Shown: positions 1-7,899 of the stretch, in pieces
How the letters are laid out: each line of letters begins with the position of its first letter
Numbering within the stretch: the stretch's first letter is position 1
Assembly (NCBI RefSeq): GCF_000384655.1
Contig: NZ_ARQI01000120.1
Location: 1-64,000, forward strand
Direction: 5' to 3'
Source of the DNA: Brachyspira innocens ATCC 29796
GTDB taxonomy: Bacteria; Spirochaetota; Brachyspiria; Brachyspirales; Brachyspiraceae
Length of the DNA: 64,000 nt
The notes under the pieces: generated by a model
Told to the model about the DNA's origin: nothing
Database searches by the model: none
What the model saw: only the letters and a program-made list of their open reading frames with translations
Made by a program: the position numbers and the translations under genes

Positions 1-178
1 TATCTTACATGTAACACAACTTTAGTATTATTTAGTACTAATTTTTTACACTTGCACTTTCGCGAAGCGTATCCGAGCTTGTCGAGGATATAAGGTTCTT
101 TGACGAAGTCCGCCTGTGGCGTGCGGCGGGAAAAAGTTGACTAAAAAAATTGACAAACTTAAAAATTTTCAGTATATA
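1..178 (+). repeat. Dispersed mosaic repeat, copy 1
   Basis: This intergenic tract upstream of the ribokinase gene contains GC-rich blocks (54-94 and about 105-131) that stand out from the AT-rich surroundings. The first block recurs in inverted orientation at about 7147-7186. The second recurs inverted at about 7793-7826 and 44165-44200. The palindrome TTACATGTAA (5-14) also recurs in other copies. The right edge (150-178) is the conserved promoter-like edge of the family. No ORF is supported here. The left end of the element may lie outside the window. Confidence 0.75.
150..178 (+). promoter_or_regulatory. Repeat-borne sigma-70 promoter upstream of ribokinase
   Basis: TTGACA at 150-155, a 17-bp spacer and TATATA at 173-178 face the ribokinase gene, 122 bp before its start codon. 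The same 29-bp block forms the edge of other repeat copies. A second possible -10 (TATAAT, 252-257) lies nearer the gene but has no good -35, so which one is used is open. Confidence 0.55.
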
Positions 179-300
179 CAAAAATTATAAAAAATTAATT
201 ATTAAACAATTATAATATTTTTTATAATTTTAAAGTTTTTAAATAACATTGTATAATAAAATTATCATTTTAATTTTATAGAAAATTAAGGGGGTGAAAT

Positions 301-1173
301 GTGAGTAAAAATATTTTGGTGATAGGAAGCATAAATAAAGATTTGGTTGTTAATACTGAACGTTTTCCTAATGAGGGAGAAACTATACTTGGAAATAGTT
401 TTACTACAGGCAATGGAGGAAAAGGAGCTAATCAGGCATGTGCTATAGGAAAATTAGGCGGTAATGTAAGCATACTTGGAGCAGTTGGAAATGACAGCTT
501 CGGAGAAGATTTATCAAATGCTCTATCTTCAAATAATGTTAATATAGATAATTTAATAATTAAAGATAATGTTTCTACAGGGATAGCCTTGATTACAGTT
601 ACTAAAAGTGGTGCAAATAATATAATTGTAGTACAGGGAGCTAATGCCTTAATAACAAAAGATGATATTAAAGAAGAGATTATATCTATGTATGATATAA
701 TAGTGATTCAGCTTGAGATACCTTTAGATACAGCAAAATATGCAGCAAAAATGGCTAAAAAGCTAGGAAAAACTGTTGTTTTAAATCCTTCCCCCGCAGT
801 TAAACTTGACAGAGATTTTTTAAGCTGCATTGATATATTAATACCGAATGAGACTGAAATAAATATTATAGGAGGAATAGATTATATTTTTGAATGCGGA
901 GTTAAAAATATTATATTAACTTTAGGAGCTTTAGGCTGTGATTTAATAACTAAAGAAGAGAGAAAACATTTTGATGCATATAATGTTCAGGTAATTGATA
1001 CTACTGCGGCAGGCGATAGTTTTTTGGGCGGAGTTGTAAGAATGCTTGCCGATGATAAAACTATGGAAGAGGCTATAATTTTTGCTGTAAAGGTATCAAA
1101 TATCACTGTTACTAGAAAAGGTGCTATAGATTCTATACCAAACTATGATGAAGTTATTAATAAAAAATGGTAA
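301..1173 (+). CDS. rbsK: Ribokinase, PfkB family
   Basis: This is a cytoplasmic sugar kinase, most likely phosphorylating ribose at C5 with ATP. The 290-residue length is normal for the family. The N-terminal GSINKDLV segment, the substrate-side GGKGANQA motif near residue 40 and the C-terminal signature DTTAAGDSF (233-241, with D239 as catalytic base) are all present and closely match bacterial ribokinases. Translation starts at a GTG preceded by a strong AAGGGGG SD. The ATG overlapping it by two bases is followed at once by a stop. The gene stands alone, with no rbs transport genes beside it, so another PfkB sugar substrate is possible. Confidence 0.88.
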   Translation: MSKNILVIGSINKDLVVNTERFPNEGETILGNSFTTGNGGKGANQACAIGKLGGNVSILGAVGNDSFGEDLSNALSSNNVNIDNLIIKDNVSTGIALITVTKSGANNIIVVQGANALITKDDIKEEIISMYDIIVIQLEIPLDTAKYAAKMAKKLGKTVVLNPSPAVKLDRDFLSCIDILIPNETEINIIGGIDYIFECGVKNIILTLGALGCDLITKEERKHFDAYNVQVIDTTAAGDSFLGGVVRMLADDKTMEEAIIFAVKVSNITVTRKGAIDSIPNYDEVINKKW

Positions 1174-1188
1174 TTAATTTTTTAAAGT

Positions 1189-1226
1189 AAAGTCATATTA
1201 TTTATAAGAAATAGTATGACTTTTCT
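1189..1226 (+). terminator. Terminator after ribokinase
   Basis: An 11-bp inverted repeat (1190-1200 with 1212-1222, one G-U pair) is followed by a T-rich run, just after the ribokinase stop codon. Confidence 0.7.
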
Positions 1227-1378
1227 TTAATATTATAATTTTTACATGTATGTGATTATTAAGTTTTATTTTCTAAGTTTTGCTTAAAATATAATAGTAA
1301 ATGGTTAACTTTACTTTTATTTGTATTTTAGTATAATAGTTTTCAAAATAATAAAATTATGATTAGGAAAATGTTTAA

Positions 1379-2365
1379 ATGACTTTTGTATCGCCTAAAT
1401 TTTTATTTTTACTTTTTATATTACCAATTATAATATTTTTATATATACAAACTAGAAAGAATCATTCATATTCAGTAAAGCACCCAAGAGTAAGCATGTC
1501 AAAGGTATTAAAATCAAGATACTACGTTAAAGATATACCATTTGCTCTTATTATTCTTGCTCTTCTTTTTTCTATTATAGGTCTTGCACGTCCTGCTAAA
1601 GTGGATCATTTATCAGACATTAACGGAGAGGGTATTTATATTTCACTTGTAGTTGATGTTTCACCTTCTATGATGGCTGAAGATATGATGCCTACAAGAC
1701 TTGAGGCTTCTAAAAAAACTATGATAGATTTTATAAAAAAAAGAAACTTTGATAAAATTAGTTTGGTAGCGTTTGCATTGCGTGCTTCGGTTCTTTCTCC
1801 TTCTACATTTGATTATACTTTACTTGAAGAAGAGATTAAAAATATTAAAATAGATGAAGAAGGTTCCACTTCAATAGGGCTTGGAATAGCTACTGCTGTT
1901 GATATGCTTAGAAGTGTTAAAGGCGATAATGAAAAGATTATTATACTTCTTACAGATGGTGAAAATAATTCAGGGGAAATAGATCCTAAATTAGCTTCAG
2001 AAATAGCTTCAAACTTCAACATAAAAATATATACTATAGGTATAGGCGATGCTAATGGAAGTCATGCTTGGGTTACATATGATGATCCTAATTACGGAAA
2101 AAGGAGAATAAGAGCTGATTTTAGTCTTAATGAAGAGGCATTAATCGATATAGCTTCAACTACAGGCGGTAAATATTTTAATGCACAAAATGCTTCTGCT
2201 TTAGATAATGTTTATAATACAATAGACAGAATAGAAAAAAAGCCTATACTTGATGATGATTTAATTCAGTATGATGAACTTTATAAACCATTTATTATAT
2301 TGGCTTTCATTTTATTATGTATTAGTATCATACTTTCTACTACCAGATTTTTAATAATACCATAA
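1379..2365 (+). CDS. BatA-like von Willebrand factor A membrane protein
   Basis: This 328-residue inner-membrane protein has two hydrophobic helices near the N terminus (about 8-24 and 54-70), a vWA domain and a C-terminal helix (about 300-325). The metal-dependent adhesion site is intact: DVSPS at 93-97, a conserved Thr in GSTSIG and the Asp of LLTDGEN. This architecture matches BatA of the Bacteroides aerotolerance family, found in spirochaetes and thought to act with MoxR ATPases. No MoxR, BatB or other Bat gene is next to it. The last nine codons and two bases of the stop lie in a 29-bp sequence that is repeated at 4328-4356, on the far side of the R-M genes, so the R-M cassette inserted exactly at this gene's end and kept the stop codon. 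Confidence 0.8.
   Translation: MTFVSPKFLFLLFILPIIIFLYIQTRKNHSYSVKHPRVSMSKVLKSRYYVKDIPFALIILALLFSIIGLARPAKVDHLSDINGEGIYISLVVDVSPSMMAEDMMPTRLEASKKTMIDFIKKRNFDKISLVAFALRASVLSPSTFDYTLLEEEIKNIKIDEEGSTSIGLGIATAVDMLRSVKGDNEKIIILLTDGENNSGEIDPKLASEIASNFNIKIYTIGIGDANGSHAWVTYDDPNYGKRRIRADFSLNEEALIDIASTTGGKYFNAQNASALDNVYNTIDRIEKKPILDDDLIQYDELYKPFIILAFILLCISIILSTTRFLIIP
2336..2364 (+). repeat. Left direct repeat flanking the R-M cassette
   Basis: These 29 bp cover the 3' end of the batA-like gene and match 4328-4356 exactly and in the same orientation. The flanking bases differ on both sides. The two copies bracket the methyltransferase, endonuclease and controller genes. Confidence 0.9.
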
Positions 2366-2454
2366 TTAATAGATAGCACACATTATATATTAATTATAGT
2401 AAAGGAATATAAAATAAATATCGATAAATTTAATTGTATTTTTGGAGATAAAAT

Positions 2455-3474
2455 ATGAATTATAAATTTAAAGTTGCAAGTTTATTTGCTGGAATTGGTG
2501 GTATTTGTTACGGTTTTAAGCAAGTTGGTGCTGAAATTATTTGGGCTAATGAAATTGATAAATATGCTTGTGAAACGTATAGGCATAATTTTCAAGAAGT
2601 TAATTTAATAGAGGGAGACATTAAAAATATTGATGCTAAAGATATTCCTGATATAGATATTTTAAATGCTGGTTTTCCTTGTCAAGCTTTTTCTATTGCA
2701 GGCTACCAAAAAGGGTTTAATGATGAAAGGGGAAATTTATTTTTTGAAATTATTAGAATTTTAAAAGTAAAACGACCAAAAGCTATTTTGTTGGAAAATG
2801 TAAAAAATTTAGAAAATCATAATAATGGAAATACTTTTAAAGTTATTAAAACTAAATTAGAAGAAATTGGGTATCATATTCATTATAAAATTTTAAATAC
2901 AATGGAATATGGTAATATTCCTCAAAATAGAGAACGTATATATATAGTTGGTTTTTTATCAGAAAATGCTTATAATAACTTTGAATATCCTAAAAAGATA
3001 TTATTAAAAAAGAAGATTTCTGATATAGTAGATTTAAATGATAGAAAACCTAATAATTTTTATTATATGAATACAAGATATTATGAAGATTTATCAAAAG
3101 TTATGACTAAACAAGATACCATCTACCAATGGAGAAGAATATATTGTAGAGAAAATAAAAATAATGTTTGTCCTACTTTAACAGCTAATATGGGAACTGG
3201 GGGACATAATGTACCTTTAGTTTTAGATAATTTTGGAATAAGAAAACTTACACCTGAAGAATGTATTCTTTTTCAAGGTTTTCCTGAAACTTTTTCATTT
3301 CCAAATACCATTTCAAATAATAATAAATACAAACAAGCAGGTAATTCTGTATCTGTACCTATTATTAGAAGAATTGCCAAAAATATTATTGAAGCATTAG
3401 AGTTAAATAATAAAAATACAACCGCAAACATTAATAAAACATCAGAAAGCGGTCAGTATGTTTTTAAATTTTGA
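2455..3474 (+). CDS. DNA (cytosine-5) methyltransferase of a type II R-M system
   Basis: The 339-residue enzyme methylates cytosine C5 in DNA using SAM and would protect the host from the adjacent endonuclease. Motif I (FAGIGGICYGF) lies near residue 11. The catalytic PCQAFS motif has C76, followed by the ENVKNL motif near 117, QNRERIYIVG near 160 and the C-terminal QAGNSVSVP motif near 295. The order is that of ordinary m5C methyltransferases, and the target recognition region lies between about 190 and 270. The ATG has an SD (GGAG, 2444-2447). The gene converges on the endonuclease gene and overlaps its 3' end by 11 bp. It lies inside the direct-repeat-bounded cassette, so it is probably acquired. 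Confidence 0.95.
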   Translation: MNYKFKVASLFAGIGGICYGFKQVGAEIIWANEIDKYACETYRHNFQEVNLIEGDIKNIDAKDIPDIDILNAGFPCQAFSIAGYQKGFNDERGNLFFEIIRILKVKRPKAILLENVKNLENHNNGNTFKVIKTKLEEIGYHIHYKILNTMEYGNIPQNRERIYIVGFLSENAYNNFEYPKKILLKKKISDIVDLNDRKPNNFYYMNTRYYEDLSKVMTKQDTIYQWRRIYCRENKNNVCPTLTANMGTGGHNVPLVLDNFGIRKLTPEECILFQGFPETFSFPNTISNNNKYKQAGNSVSVPIIRRIAKNIIEALELNNKNTTANINKTSESGQYVFKF

Positions 3475-3997
3475 TATTTTTAATAGGAGGTATTTGGAAT
3501 TCTTCTATAATTTCGTGTATACTTAATCTTGGTCTTCTACCCTGATTTTGTTGGTCTCTGAATGTTTCATTTTTTGATTTATTTAGAATTTTATCGTATA
3601 TTTTTTCACTAGGAATTTCATAAATACTAACTTCATCTTTACTAGAGAAGTCCATAAAAAATAATTTATCCCAAGTACTATTTGGACCAAATGAAGTTAG
3701 ATCTGGTTTAATTTGACTTGATTTTACCTGCACTCCATCGCCTGTTTCTCTCATAACACAATCATAAGATCCAGCATTAACAACACCATTAGTTCTAACA
3801 GCATTACACCAACATGCAAACAATCCTTCTGATATTACATCTGGTATATTAATCATTCTTCCACCATGGGATTTTATATCTTTATTAAGTTCATCTACTT
3901 GACGTTTCATTAATAATAACTTTTTTTCATCTGTTTCATCAAATGCATCACCTACTACAACAATATTATTCTTTAATTTAACTTCTTCTTTTTTCAT
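3464..3997 (-). CDS. Probable type II restriction endonuclease (Bsp6I-like)
   Basis: The 177-residue product is compact, as are the Bsp6I-type (GC^NGC) endonucleases it resembles by eye. The central region has D79 in GSYDC and then QVK (90-92), a plausible PD-(D/E)xK variant with Gln in place of the acidic residue. DLTSFGP and WDKLFFMDF follow. The start is set at 3997. An in-frame ATG six codons upstream overlaps the SD (AGGAGG, 4004-4009 on this strand), which is correctly spaced for the ATG at 3997. The gene lies 22 bp downstream of the controller gene and converges on the methyltransferase, whose m5C chemistry suits a GCNGC system. The family assignment comes from memory of conserved residues and is moderate. 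An endonuclease role is well supported by context. Confidence 0.7.
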   Translation of the reverse strand: MKKEEVKLKNNIVVVGDAFDETDEKKLLLMKRQVDELNKDIKSHGGRMINIPDVISEGLFACWCNAVRTNGVVNAGSYDCVMRETGDGVQVKSSQIKPDLTSFGPNSTWDKLFFMDFSSKDEVSIYEIPSEKIYDKILNKSKNETFRDQQNQGRRPRLSIHEIIEEFQIPPIKNIKI

Positions 3998-4019
3998 TTT
4001 ATACCTCCTTAACATTAAT

Positions 4020-4247
4020 TTATTGATTTTTATTTAAAAAATTCATAAATTCTTTTAACTCAATATTTAAAGCATTAGAAATTTTTATTATATTAATAAG
4101 TGTTATATTTTTTTCGCCACGTTCAATCATTCCTATATAAGTACGATGTAAACCAGATTTTTCTGCTAATTTTTCTTGAGAAAGATTTGATTTTTTTCTT
4201 AATTGAGTTAAATGTTTTCCAAATAAAATAAGTACTTCATTATTCAT
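4020..4247 (-). CDS. XRE-type HTH protein, probable R-M controller (C) protein
   Basis: This 75-residue protein is a single helix-turn-helix domain. LRKKSNLSQEKLAEKSGLHRTYIG forms the HTH core and is followed by the typical ERGEKNITL segment. Small proteins of this type placed just upstream of the endonuclease gene are C proteins. They delay endonuclease production until the methyltransferase has acted. The endonuclease gene follows on the same strand. No clear SD precedes the ATG, which fits the leaderless or weakly translated start common in C genes. A palindrome and a half-site upstream may be its operator. Confidence 0.82.
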   Translation of the reverse strand: MNNEVLILFGKHLTQLRKKSNLSQEKLAEKSGLHRTYIGMIERGEKNITLINIIKISNALNIELKEFMNFLNKNQ

Positions 4248-4284
4248 TTCTAAAGTATAATGAATTTAATATAATATTCTACAT

Positions 4285-4327
4285 ACTATAGTTAGCATTT
4301 TTATATAATTTATTTAATATTATAGTC
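4285..4327 (-). promoter_or_regulatory. Candidate C-box operator upstream of the controller gene
   Basis: The palindrome ACTATAGT (4285-4292) and a GACTATA half-site (4321-4327, minus strand) lie 38-80 bp upstream of the controller start. They resemble the GACT/AGTC dyads of C-protein operators, but the match is loose. Confidence 0.3.
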
Positions 4328-4356
4328 TCTACTACCAGATTTTTAATAATACCATA
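4328..4356 (+). repeat. Right direct repeat flanking the R-M cassette
   Basis: This is the exact second copy of 2336-2364. Read in the batA frame it also ends in a stop codon (TAG here, TAA in the left copy), so either copy could be the ancestral gene end. Confidence 0.9.
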
Positions 4357-4459
4357 GTTTTATATGTATAATAATATTAATTAATACTATATATAATAAT
4401 AATTTTTAGATAAGTTAATAGTTATTTATACTAAATTGTAATAATTATCATATATTTCC

Positions 4460-4487
4460 TTGACTTTTATGTTAAGCAATGTAAAAT
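4460..4487 (+). promoter_or_regulatory. Candidate metK promoter
   Basis: TTGACT (4460-4465), 16 bp and TAAAAT (4482-4487) lie just upstream of metK. Transcription would begin near 4494, downstream of the possible TTG codon at 4491, which supports the ATG at 4518 as the real start. Confidence 0.55.
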
Positions 4488-4517
4488 AGATTGATTATTT
4501 TAAAAAGAGGTAAAACT

Positions 4518-5702
4518 ATGGCAGAGATAAAAAATTATTATTTCTCTTCTGAATCGGTAACAGAAGGCCATCCTGATAAGATCTGCGATGCTGTAAGCGA
4601 TGCAGTCTTAGACGAATGTTTAAAACAAGATCCTAATTCTAGAGTAGCTTGTGAAACTTTAGCAAAAACTGGAATGATTTTAATTGCTGGAGAAATCACT
4701 ACAAAAGCTAGATTGGATTATCAAAAAATCGCCAGAGATACCGTAAGGCGAATAGGTTACACAAGCAGCGAAATGGGTTTTGACGCTGATACTTGTGCAG
4801 TAATGGAGGCTATTGCTGAGCAGTCTCCAGATATAGATATGGGTGTTAGTGCTGGTAAAGGATTATTTAATTCTGAATCATCAAATGTTTCTGAAGGTGC
4901 AGGCGATCAAGGTATAATGTTCGGTTATGCTATAAATGAAACTGAAACATTTATGCCTTTAACTATACATTTAGCTCATAGATTGGCTGAACGTTTGGCT
5001 AAAGTTAGAAAAGAAAAAATAGTTGACTATTTAAGACCAGACGGTAAAAGTCAGGTTACTGTTGAATATAAAGACGGTAAAGCTGCAAGAATAGAAGCTA
5101 TCGTTATTTCTACTCAGCATGCAGCAGGTGTTGATCATAAGCAAATAGAAGCTGACATAAAAAAACATGTTATAAATGAAATATGTCCTGCTAATATGCT
5201 TGATGAAAACACTAAATACTACATTAACCCAACAGGTTTGTTTGTAGTAGGCGGTCCTATGGGAGACTGCGGATTAACAGGAAGAAAAATTATCGTAGAC
5301 AGTTACGGCGGACATGGGGCACATGGCGGCGGAGCTTTTTCTGGTAAAGATCCTACAAAAGTAGACAGAAGTGCTTGCTATATGGCTAGATATGTTGCTA
5401 AAAATATAGTGGCTTCTGGTATAGCTGACAGAGCTTTAGTACAATTTGCTTATGCTATAGGAGTGCCTGAGCCTTTATCTGTATATGTTAATACTTTCGG
5501 TACTGCAAAAGTACATGATGAAGTATTGGCTAATATAGTTTCCAAAGAGCTTGACTTAACTCCAGCTGGTATAATCAAAAAACTAGATTTAAGAAGACCT
5601 ATTTACGAAAAAACTACAGCTTACGGACACTTCGGCAGAGAGCTTCCAGAGTTTACTTGGGAGAAAACAGATATAAAAGATTTGTTTGCTAATGCTAAAT
5701 AA
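4518..5702 (+). CDS. metK: S-adenosylmethionine synthetase
   Basis: MetK makes SAM from methionine and ATP in the cytoplasm. The 394-residue length is normal. The GHPDKICD motif (ATP and metal binding) lies near residue 15, the [12 protein letters not shown] segment near 130 and the Gly-rich [16 protein letters not shown] loop near 275. The start chosen is the ATG at 4518, with SD AGAGG (4506-4510) at normal spacing. The upstream in-frame TTG at 4491 would add nine non-conserved residues. The gene directly follows the R-M cassette and was probably next to the batA-like gene before that insertion. No SAM riboswitch is visible upstream. Confidence 0.97.
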   Translation: MAEIKNYYFSSESVTEGHPDKICDAVSDAVLDECLKQDPNSRVACETLAKTGMILIAGEITTKARLDYQKIARDTVRRIGYTSSEMGFDADTCAVMEAIAEQSPDIDMGVSAGKGLFNSESSNVSEGAGDQGIMFGYAINETETFMPLTIHLAHRLAERLAKVRKEKIVDYLRPDGKSQVTVEYKDGKAARIEAIVISTQHAAGVDHKQIEADIKKHVINEICPANMLDENTKYYINPTGLFVVGGPMGDCGLTGRKIIVDSYGGHGAHGGGAFSGKDPTKVDRSACYMARYVAKNIVASGIADRALVQFAYAIGVPEPLSVYVNTFGTAKVHDEVLANIVSKELDLTPAGIIKKLDLRRPIYEKTTAYGHFGRELPEFTWEKTDIKDLFANAK

Positions 5703-5743
5703 TTAATTAAAAAAATAAAATATAAAAAGTTTTAAACATTCAG

Positions 5744-5776
5744 GGCTTGTTAATAAAAAATATTAGCAAGCCTTAT
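5744..5776 (+). terminator. Terminator after metK
   Basis: Arms 5744-5754 and 5762-5772 pair over 11 bp with one G-U, and a T-rich tail follows. Confidence 0.75.
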
Positions 5777-5793
5777 TTATTTGTAATCAAAAA

Positions 5794-7050
5794 TTATTTT
5801 AAATTACCGAATCCTAAATATTCCATAGCTTCAAATACCCTGTCATTACATAAAGGAATATTTTCATTATCGCTCATAACACCATATAACTCTTTAACAC
5901 AGCTTTCACCAAAAGCTTGTAATTTAAAATCTTTATTATATATACAGTTAGCCATTTTTATTTCATACGGTTCATTATTATATAATAAATAATAAATTGT
6001 TCTTATTATATTTTCTAAACTATTGTTTGTGTCCAAAAATTTTTCTTTCATAGAATTATCTGAAAAAAAACGTCTTCTATCTCTAAAAGCATTAATAAAT
6101 AATAAAGCTTCATATAATTCATTATAAGATACTGTATTTATATTGTTTTCTTTTAAAGTATTTCGGCATCTGTTATAATTTTTAATATATTCATCTTCAA
6201 TTTTATAATTATCATAATATTCTTTAATAAGATATTGTAATTTTAGTTCTATTTCATTATCATTAATTTTAATATAACTTTTTTCTTTTATTTTATTTTC
6301 TTTGATCCAGTTTAAAAACTGATCCATTTCTATTTTTAATGGTAAATCATTATATTTCCTATTAATTTGAAGTTTCATAAGAGATGATGTATACATTTCA
6401 GTTAATTTTTTATAACAATCCAAAAATATTTGATATTTTCTTTTAAAATCTGAAATATATGATAATTTTTTACTTTTTTTAGTATTATCAATAGTTGTAA
6501 TATTATTAAATTTAAAATCACCTATTTCTTCTTTTAATATTTCATTAAATTTTTTTAATTTATTATCTAGATCATGATATTCTTCTTCTATTTTTGAATA
6601 TTTTTCTATTATATTATCATTTAGTACTTCAGCACTTTCCCAATAATCATAAAAACAATTTATTAGATCATCAAAAATTATATTATCAGAATCTATTGAA
6701 ACATTTATCTCTTGATTAGATAATATACCGCTTTTAGTTAAATTTGATGAACCTATAAATGCTTTTGTATTTCCAAATATATATAATTTAGGGTGAAAAC
6801 TATCTGAAGTAAAAAATCTAATATGTACATTTTTTTTATTATATACATCTTTTAATCTTTCTATAGAAGTTGCTAATGATAATCTTACAATAAGTTTTAT
6901 ATTACAATTTTTTTCTACAGCTTTATTTATTATTTCTGTATCATTAAAAAATGCAGTTGCTATAAATATATCATCATTTTCTTTTATACTAGCAATCAAT
7001 GCTGTTTTTAAAAAATCATGTTTATCATTAGAATTTGTAAATAAATTCAT
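5794..7050 (-). CDS. Phospholipase D-like domain protein, possible nuclease
   Basis: This is a 418-residue protein with an N-terminal PLD-type domain. H86 and K88 in FHPKLYIF, followed by GSSNLT (100-105), form one HxK...GSxN half-site. Only one such motif is visible, so an active enzyme would need a dimer, as in single-motif PLD nucleases of the NgoFVII/Nuc type. The rest is Lys/Glu/Asn-rich and helical, with a likely coiled coil at about 150-185 and no recognisable domain. There is no signal peptide, so it is cytoplasmic. It is a lone gene between metK and a repeat tract. Its promoter lies at the edge of repeat copy 2, and an AGGATAAG SD precedes the ATG. A defence or DNA-processing role is only an inference from the domain and from the nearby R-M genes. 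Confidence 0.6.
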   Translation of the reverse strand: MNLFTNSNDKHDFLKTALIASIKENDDIFIATAFFNDTEIINKAVEKNCNIKLIVRLSLATSIERLKDVYNKKNVHIRFFTSDSFHPKLYIFGNTKAFIGSSNLTKSGILSNQEINVSIDSDNIIFDDLINCFYDYWESAEVLNDNIIEKYSKIEEEYHDLDNKLKKFNEILKEEIGDFKFNNITTIDNTKKSKKLSYISDFKRKYQIFLDCYKKLTEMYTSSLMKLQINRKYNDLPLKIEMDQFLNWIKENKIKEKSYIKINDNEIELKLQYLIKEYYDNYKIEDEYIKNYNRCRNTLKENNINTVSYNELYEALLFINAFRDRRRFFSDNSMKEKFLDTNNSLENIIRTIYYLLYNNEPYEIKMANCIYNKDFKLQAFGESCVKELYGVMSDNENIPLCNDRVFEAMEYLGFGNLK

Positions 7051-7079
7051 TTTCTTATCCTGTATTTAAAATTAATTAA

Positions 7080-7108
7080 ATTATACTAAAAATTTTTAAG
7101 TTTGTCAA
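7080..7108 (-). promoter_or_regulatory. Consensus sigma-70 promoter at repeat edge, drives the PLD gene
   Basis: Read on the minus strand this is TTGACA (7108-7103), 17 bp and TATAAT (7085-7080), a perfect match to consensus. It ends 30 bp before the PLD gene's ATG at 7050. The same block is the edge of the dispersed repeat. Confidence 0.8.
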
Positions 7109-7320
7109 TTTTTATGTTGTTCTTTTTCCCGCCGCAAAAGTTGCTTATATCCTCGACAAGCTCGGATACGCTTCGCGAAAGTGCGAGGATAGAATTAGTA
7201 CTAAATCATACTAAAATTGTCTTACATGTAAAATAATTTATTAAATTAAAGCCCAAGTGCAGCCTTTTTGCTTCTTTGTGGCAACAAAAGAAGTGGGGTC
7301 TGGGGCAAAGCCCCAGATAT
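7080..7320. repeat. Dispersed mosaic repeat, copy 2
   Basis: This copy is inverted relative to copy 1. It starts with the promoter edge (7080-7108), then a short CCCGCCGC block, then the 41-bp block shared with copy 1 (about 7147-7186), then the palindrome TTACATGTAA. A third module (about 7265-7317) carries two hairpins, one from the CTTCTTT/AAAGAAG arms and one TGGGGC/GCCCCA. That third module also occurs in copy 7. Confidence 0.75.
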
Positions 7321-7344
7321 AAAAACAAAAATATCAATTTATTT

Positions 7345-7375
7345 CTGACAAAATATAGTTGTTTAGGTATATACT
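7345..7375 (+). promoter_or_regulatory. Promoter-like module, second spacer type
   Basis: CTGACA (7345-7350), 17 bp and TATATA (7368-7373). The spacer (TATAGTTGTTTAGG type) differs from that of the mosaic-repeat edge but recurs at 15559-15588, 39460-39488 and, inverted, 63947-63975. Confidence 0.45.
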
Positions 7376-7386
7376 ATTATTTTTAA

Positions 7387-7740
7387 TAATTAATACCTAG
7401 TTGGCAAATAAATTAAAAAATCATTAATATTATAAATTATTTCTTTTTCATTCTTTAATATATAAGCTATGAAGCTATAGTCAGGTTTAAGGTATTCTAT
7501 ATCAAAAATTATATCTTGATAATTTATACTACCATATTCTATTAATTGTAGTAATGTTTTTAATGCTTCAATTGTTTTTTTTATTATCTATTATTATGAA
7601 TTTAGAATTATCGTTTATTAAAGTTCTACAAGTATATTCCAAATTCATATTTGATATTTTCTCTATACTTGAAAGTATATCTTTATTAGAATTTGGACAT
7701 ACAATAATATGAAGTAAATTATCAGTTTTTTTATTTAATT
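7387..7740 (-). pseudogene. Frameshifted gene remnant, no start codon
   Basis: On the minus strand an open frame of about 55 codons begins directly after a stop next to repeat copy 3. It reads into a homopolymer of eight A residues (plus-strand T run near 7574-7581) and then stops. Shifting frame at that run restores about 60 more codons down to a natural stop at 7387, with composition like real local proteins (for example ENLKPDYS-type segments and IIYNINDFLIYLP). The 5' end is missing and has been replaced by the repeat. I recognise no family. An SKFIIID segment is only faintly like a PLD motif. Confidence 0.55.
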
Positions 7741-7747
7741 ATATTAA

Positions 7748-7840
7748 TATATACTAAAAATTTTTGAGTTTGTCAATGTTTTTATTGTCTTTTTCCCGCC
7801 GCACGCCACAGGCGGACTTCGTCAAAGTTGCAAAAAATTC
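7748..7840. repeat. Dispersed mosaic repeat, copy 3
   Basis: The promoter edge (minus-strand TTGACA 7776-7771, 17 bp, TATATA 7753-7748) is followed by the GC-rich block at about 7793-7826, which matches the inverse of copy 1 over more than 30 bp. The promoter points into the gene remnant. Confidence 0.75.
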
Positions 7841-7899
7841 ACATACTATAGCTTAATATTTTAAGAATATATATCAAACATGGTATAACACCTAGCTTT

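Noticed and set aside
4357-4517. SAM riboswitch upstream of metK
   Set aside because: The leader is short and AT-rich with no conserved stems. The same holds for the region before mtnK (18897-19336).
5747-5992. Plus-strand ORF of 81 codons after metK
   Set aside because: It lies on the metK terminator and antisense to the PLD gene, with no SD or protein-like composition.
7265-7317. Rho-independent terminator or small RNA in the TGGGGC/GCCCCA hairpin
   Set aside because: The hairpin has no T run and recurs as part of the repeat in copy 7, so it is better read as a repeat module.
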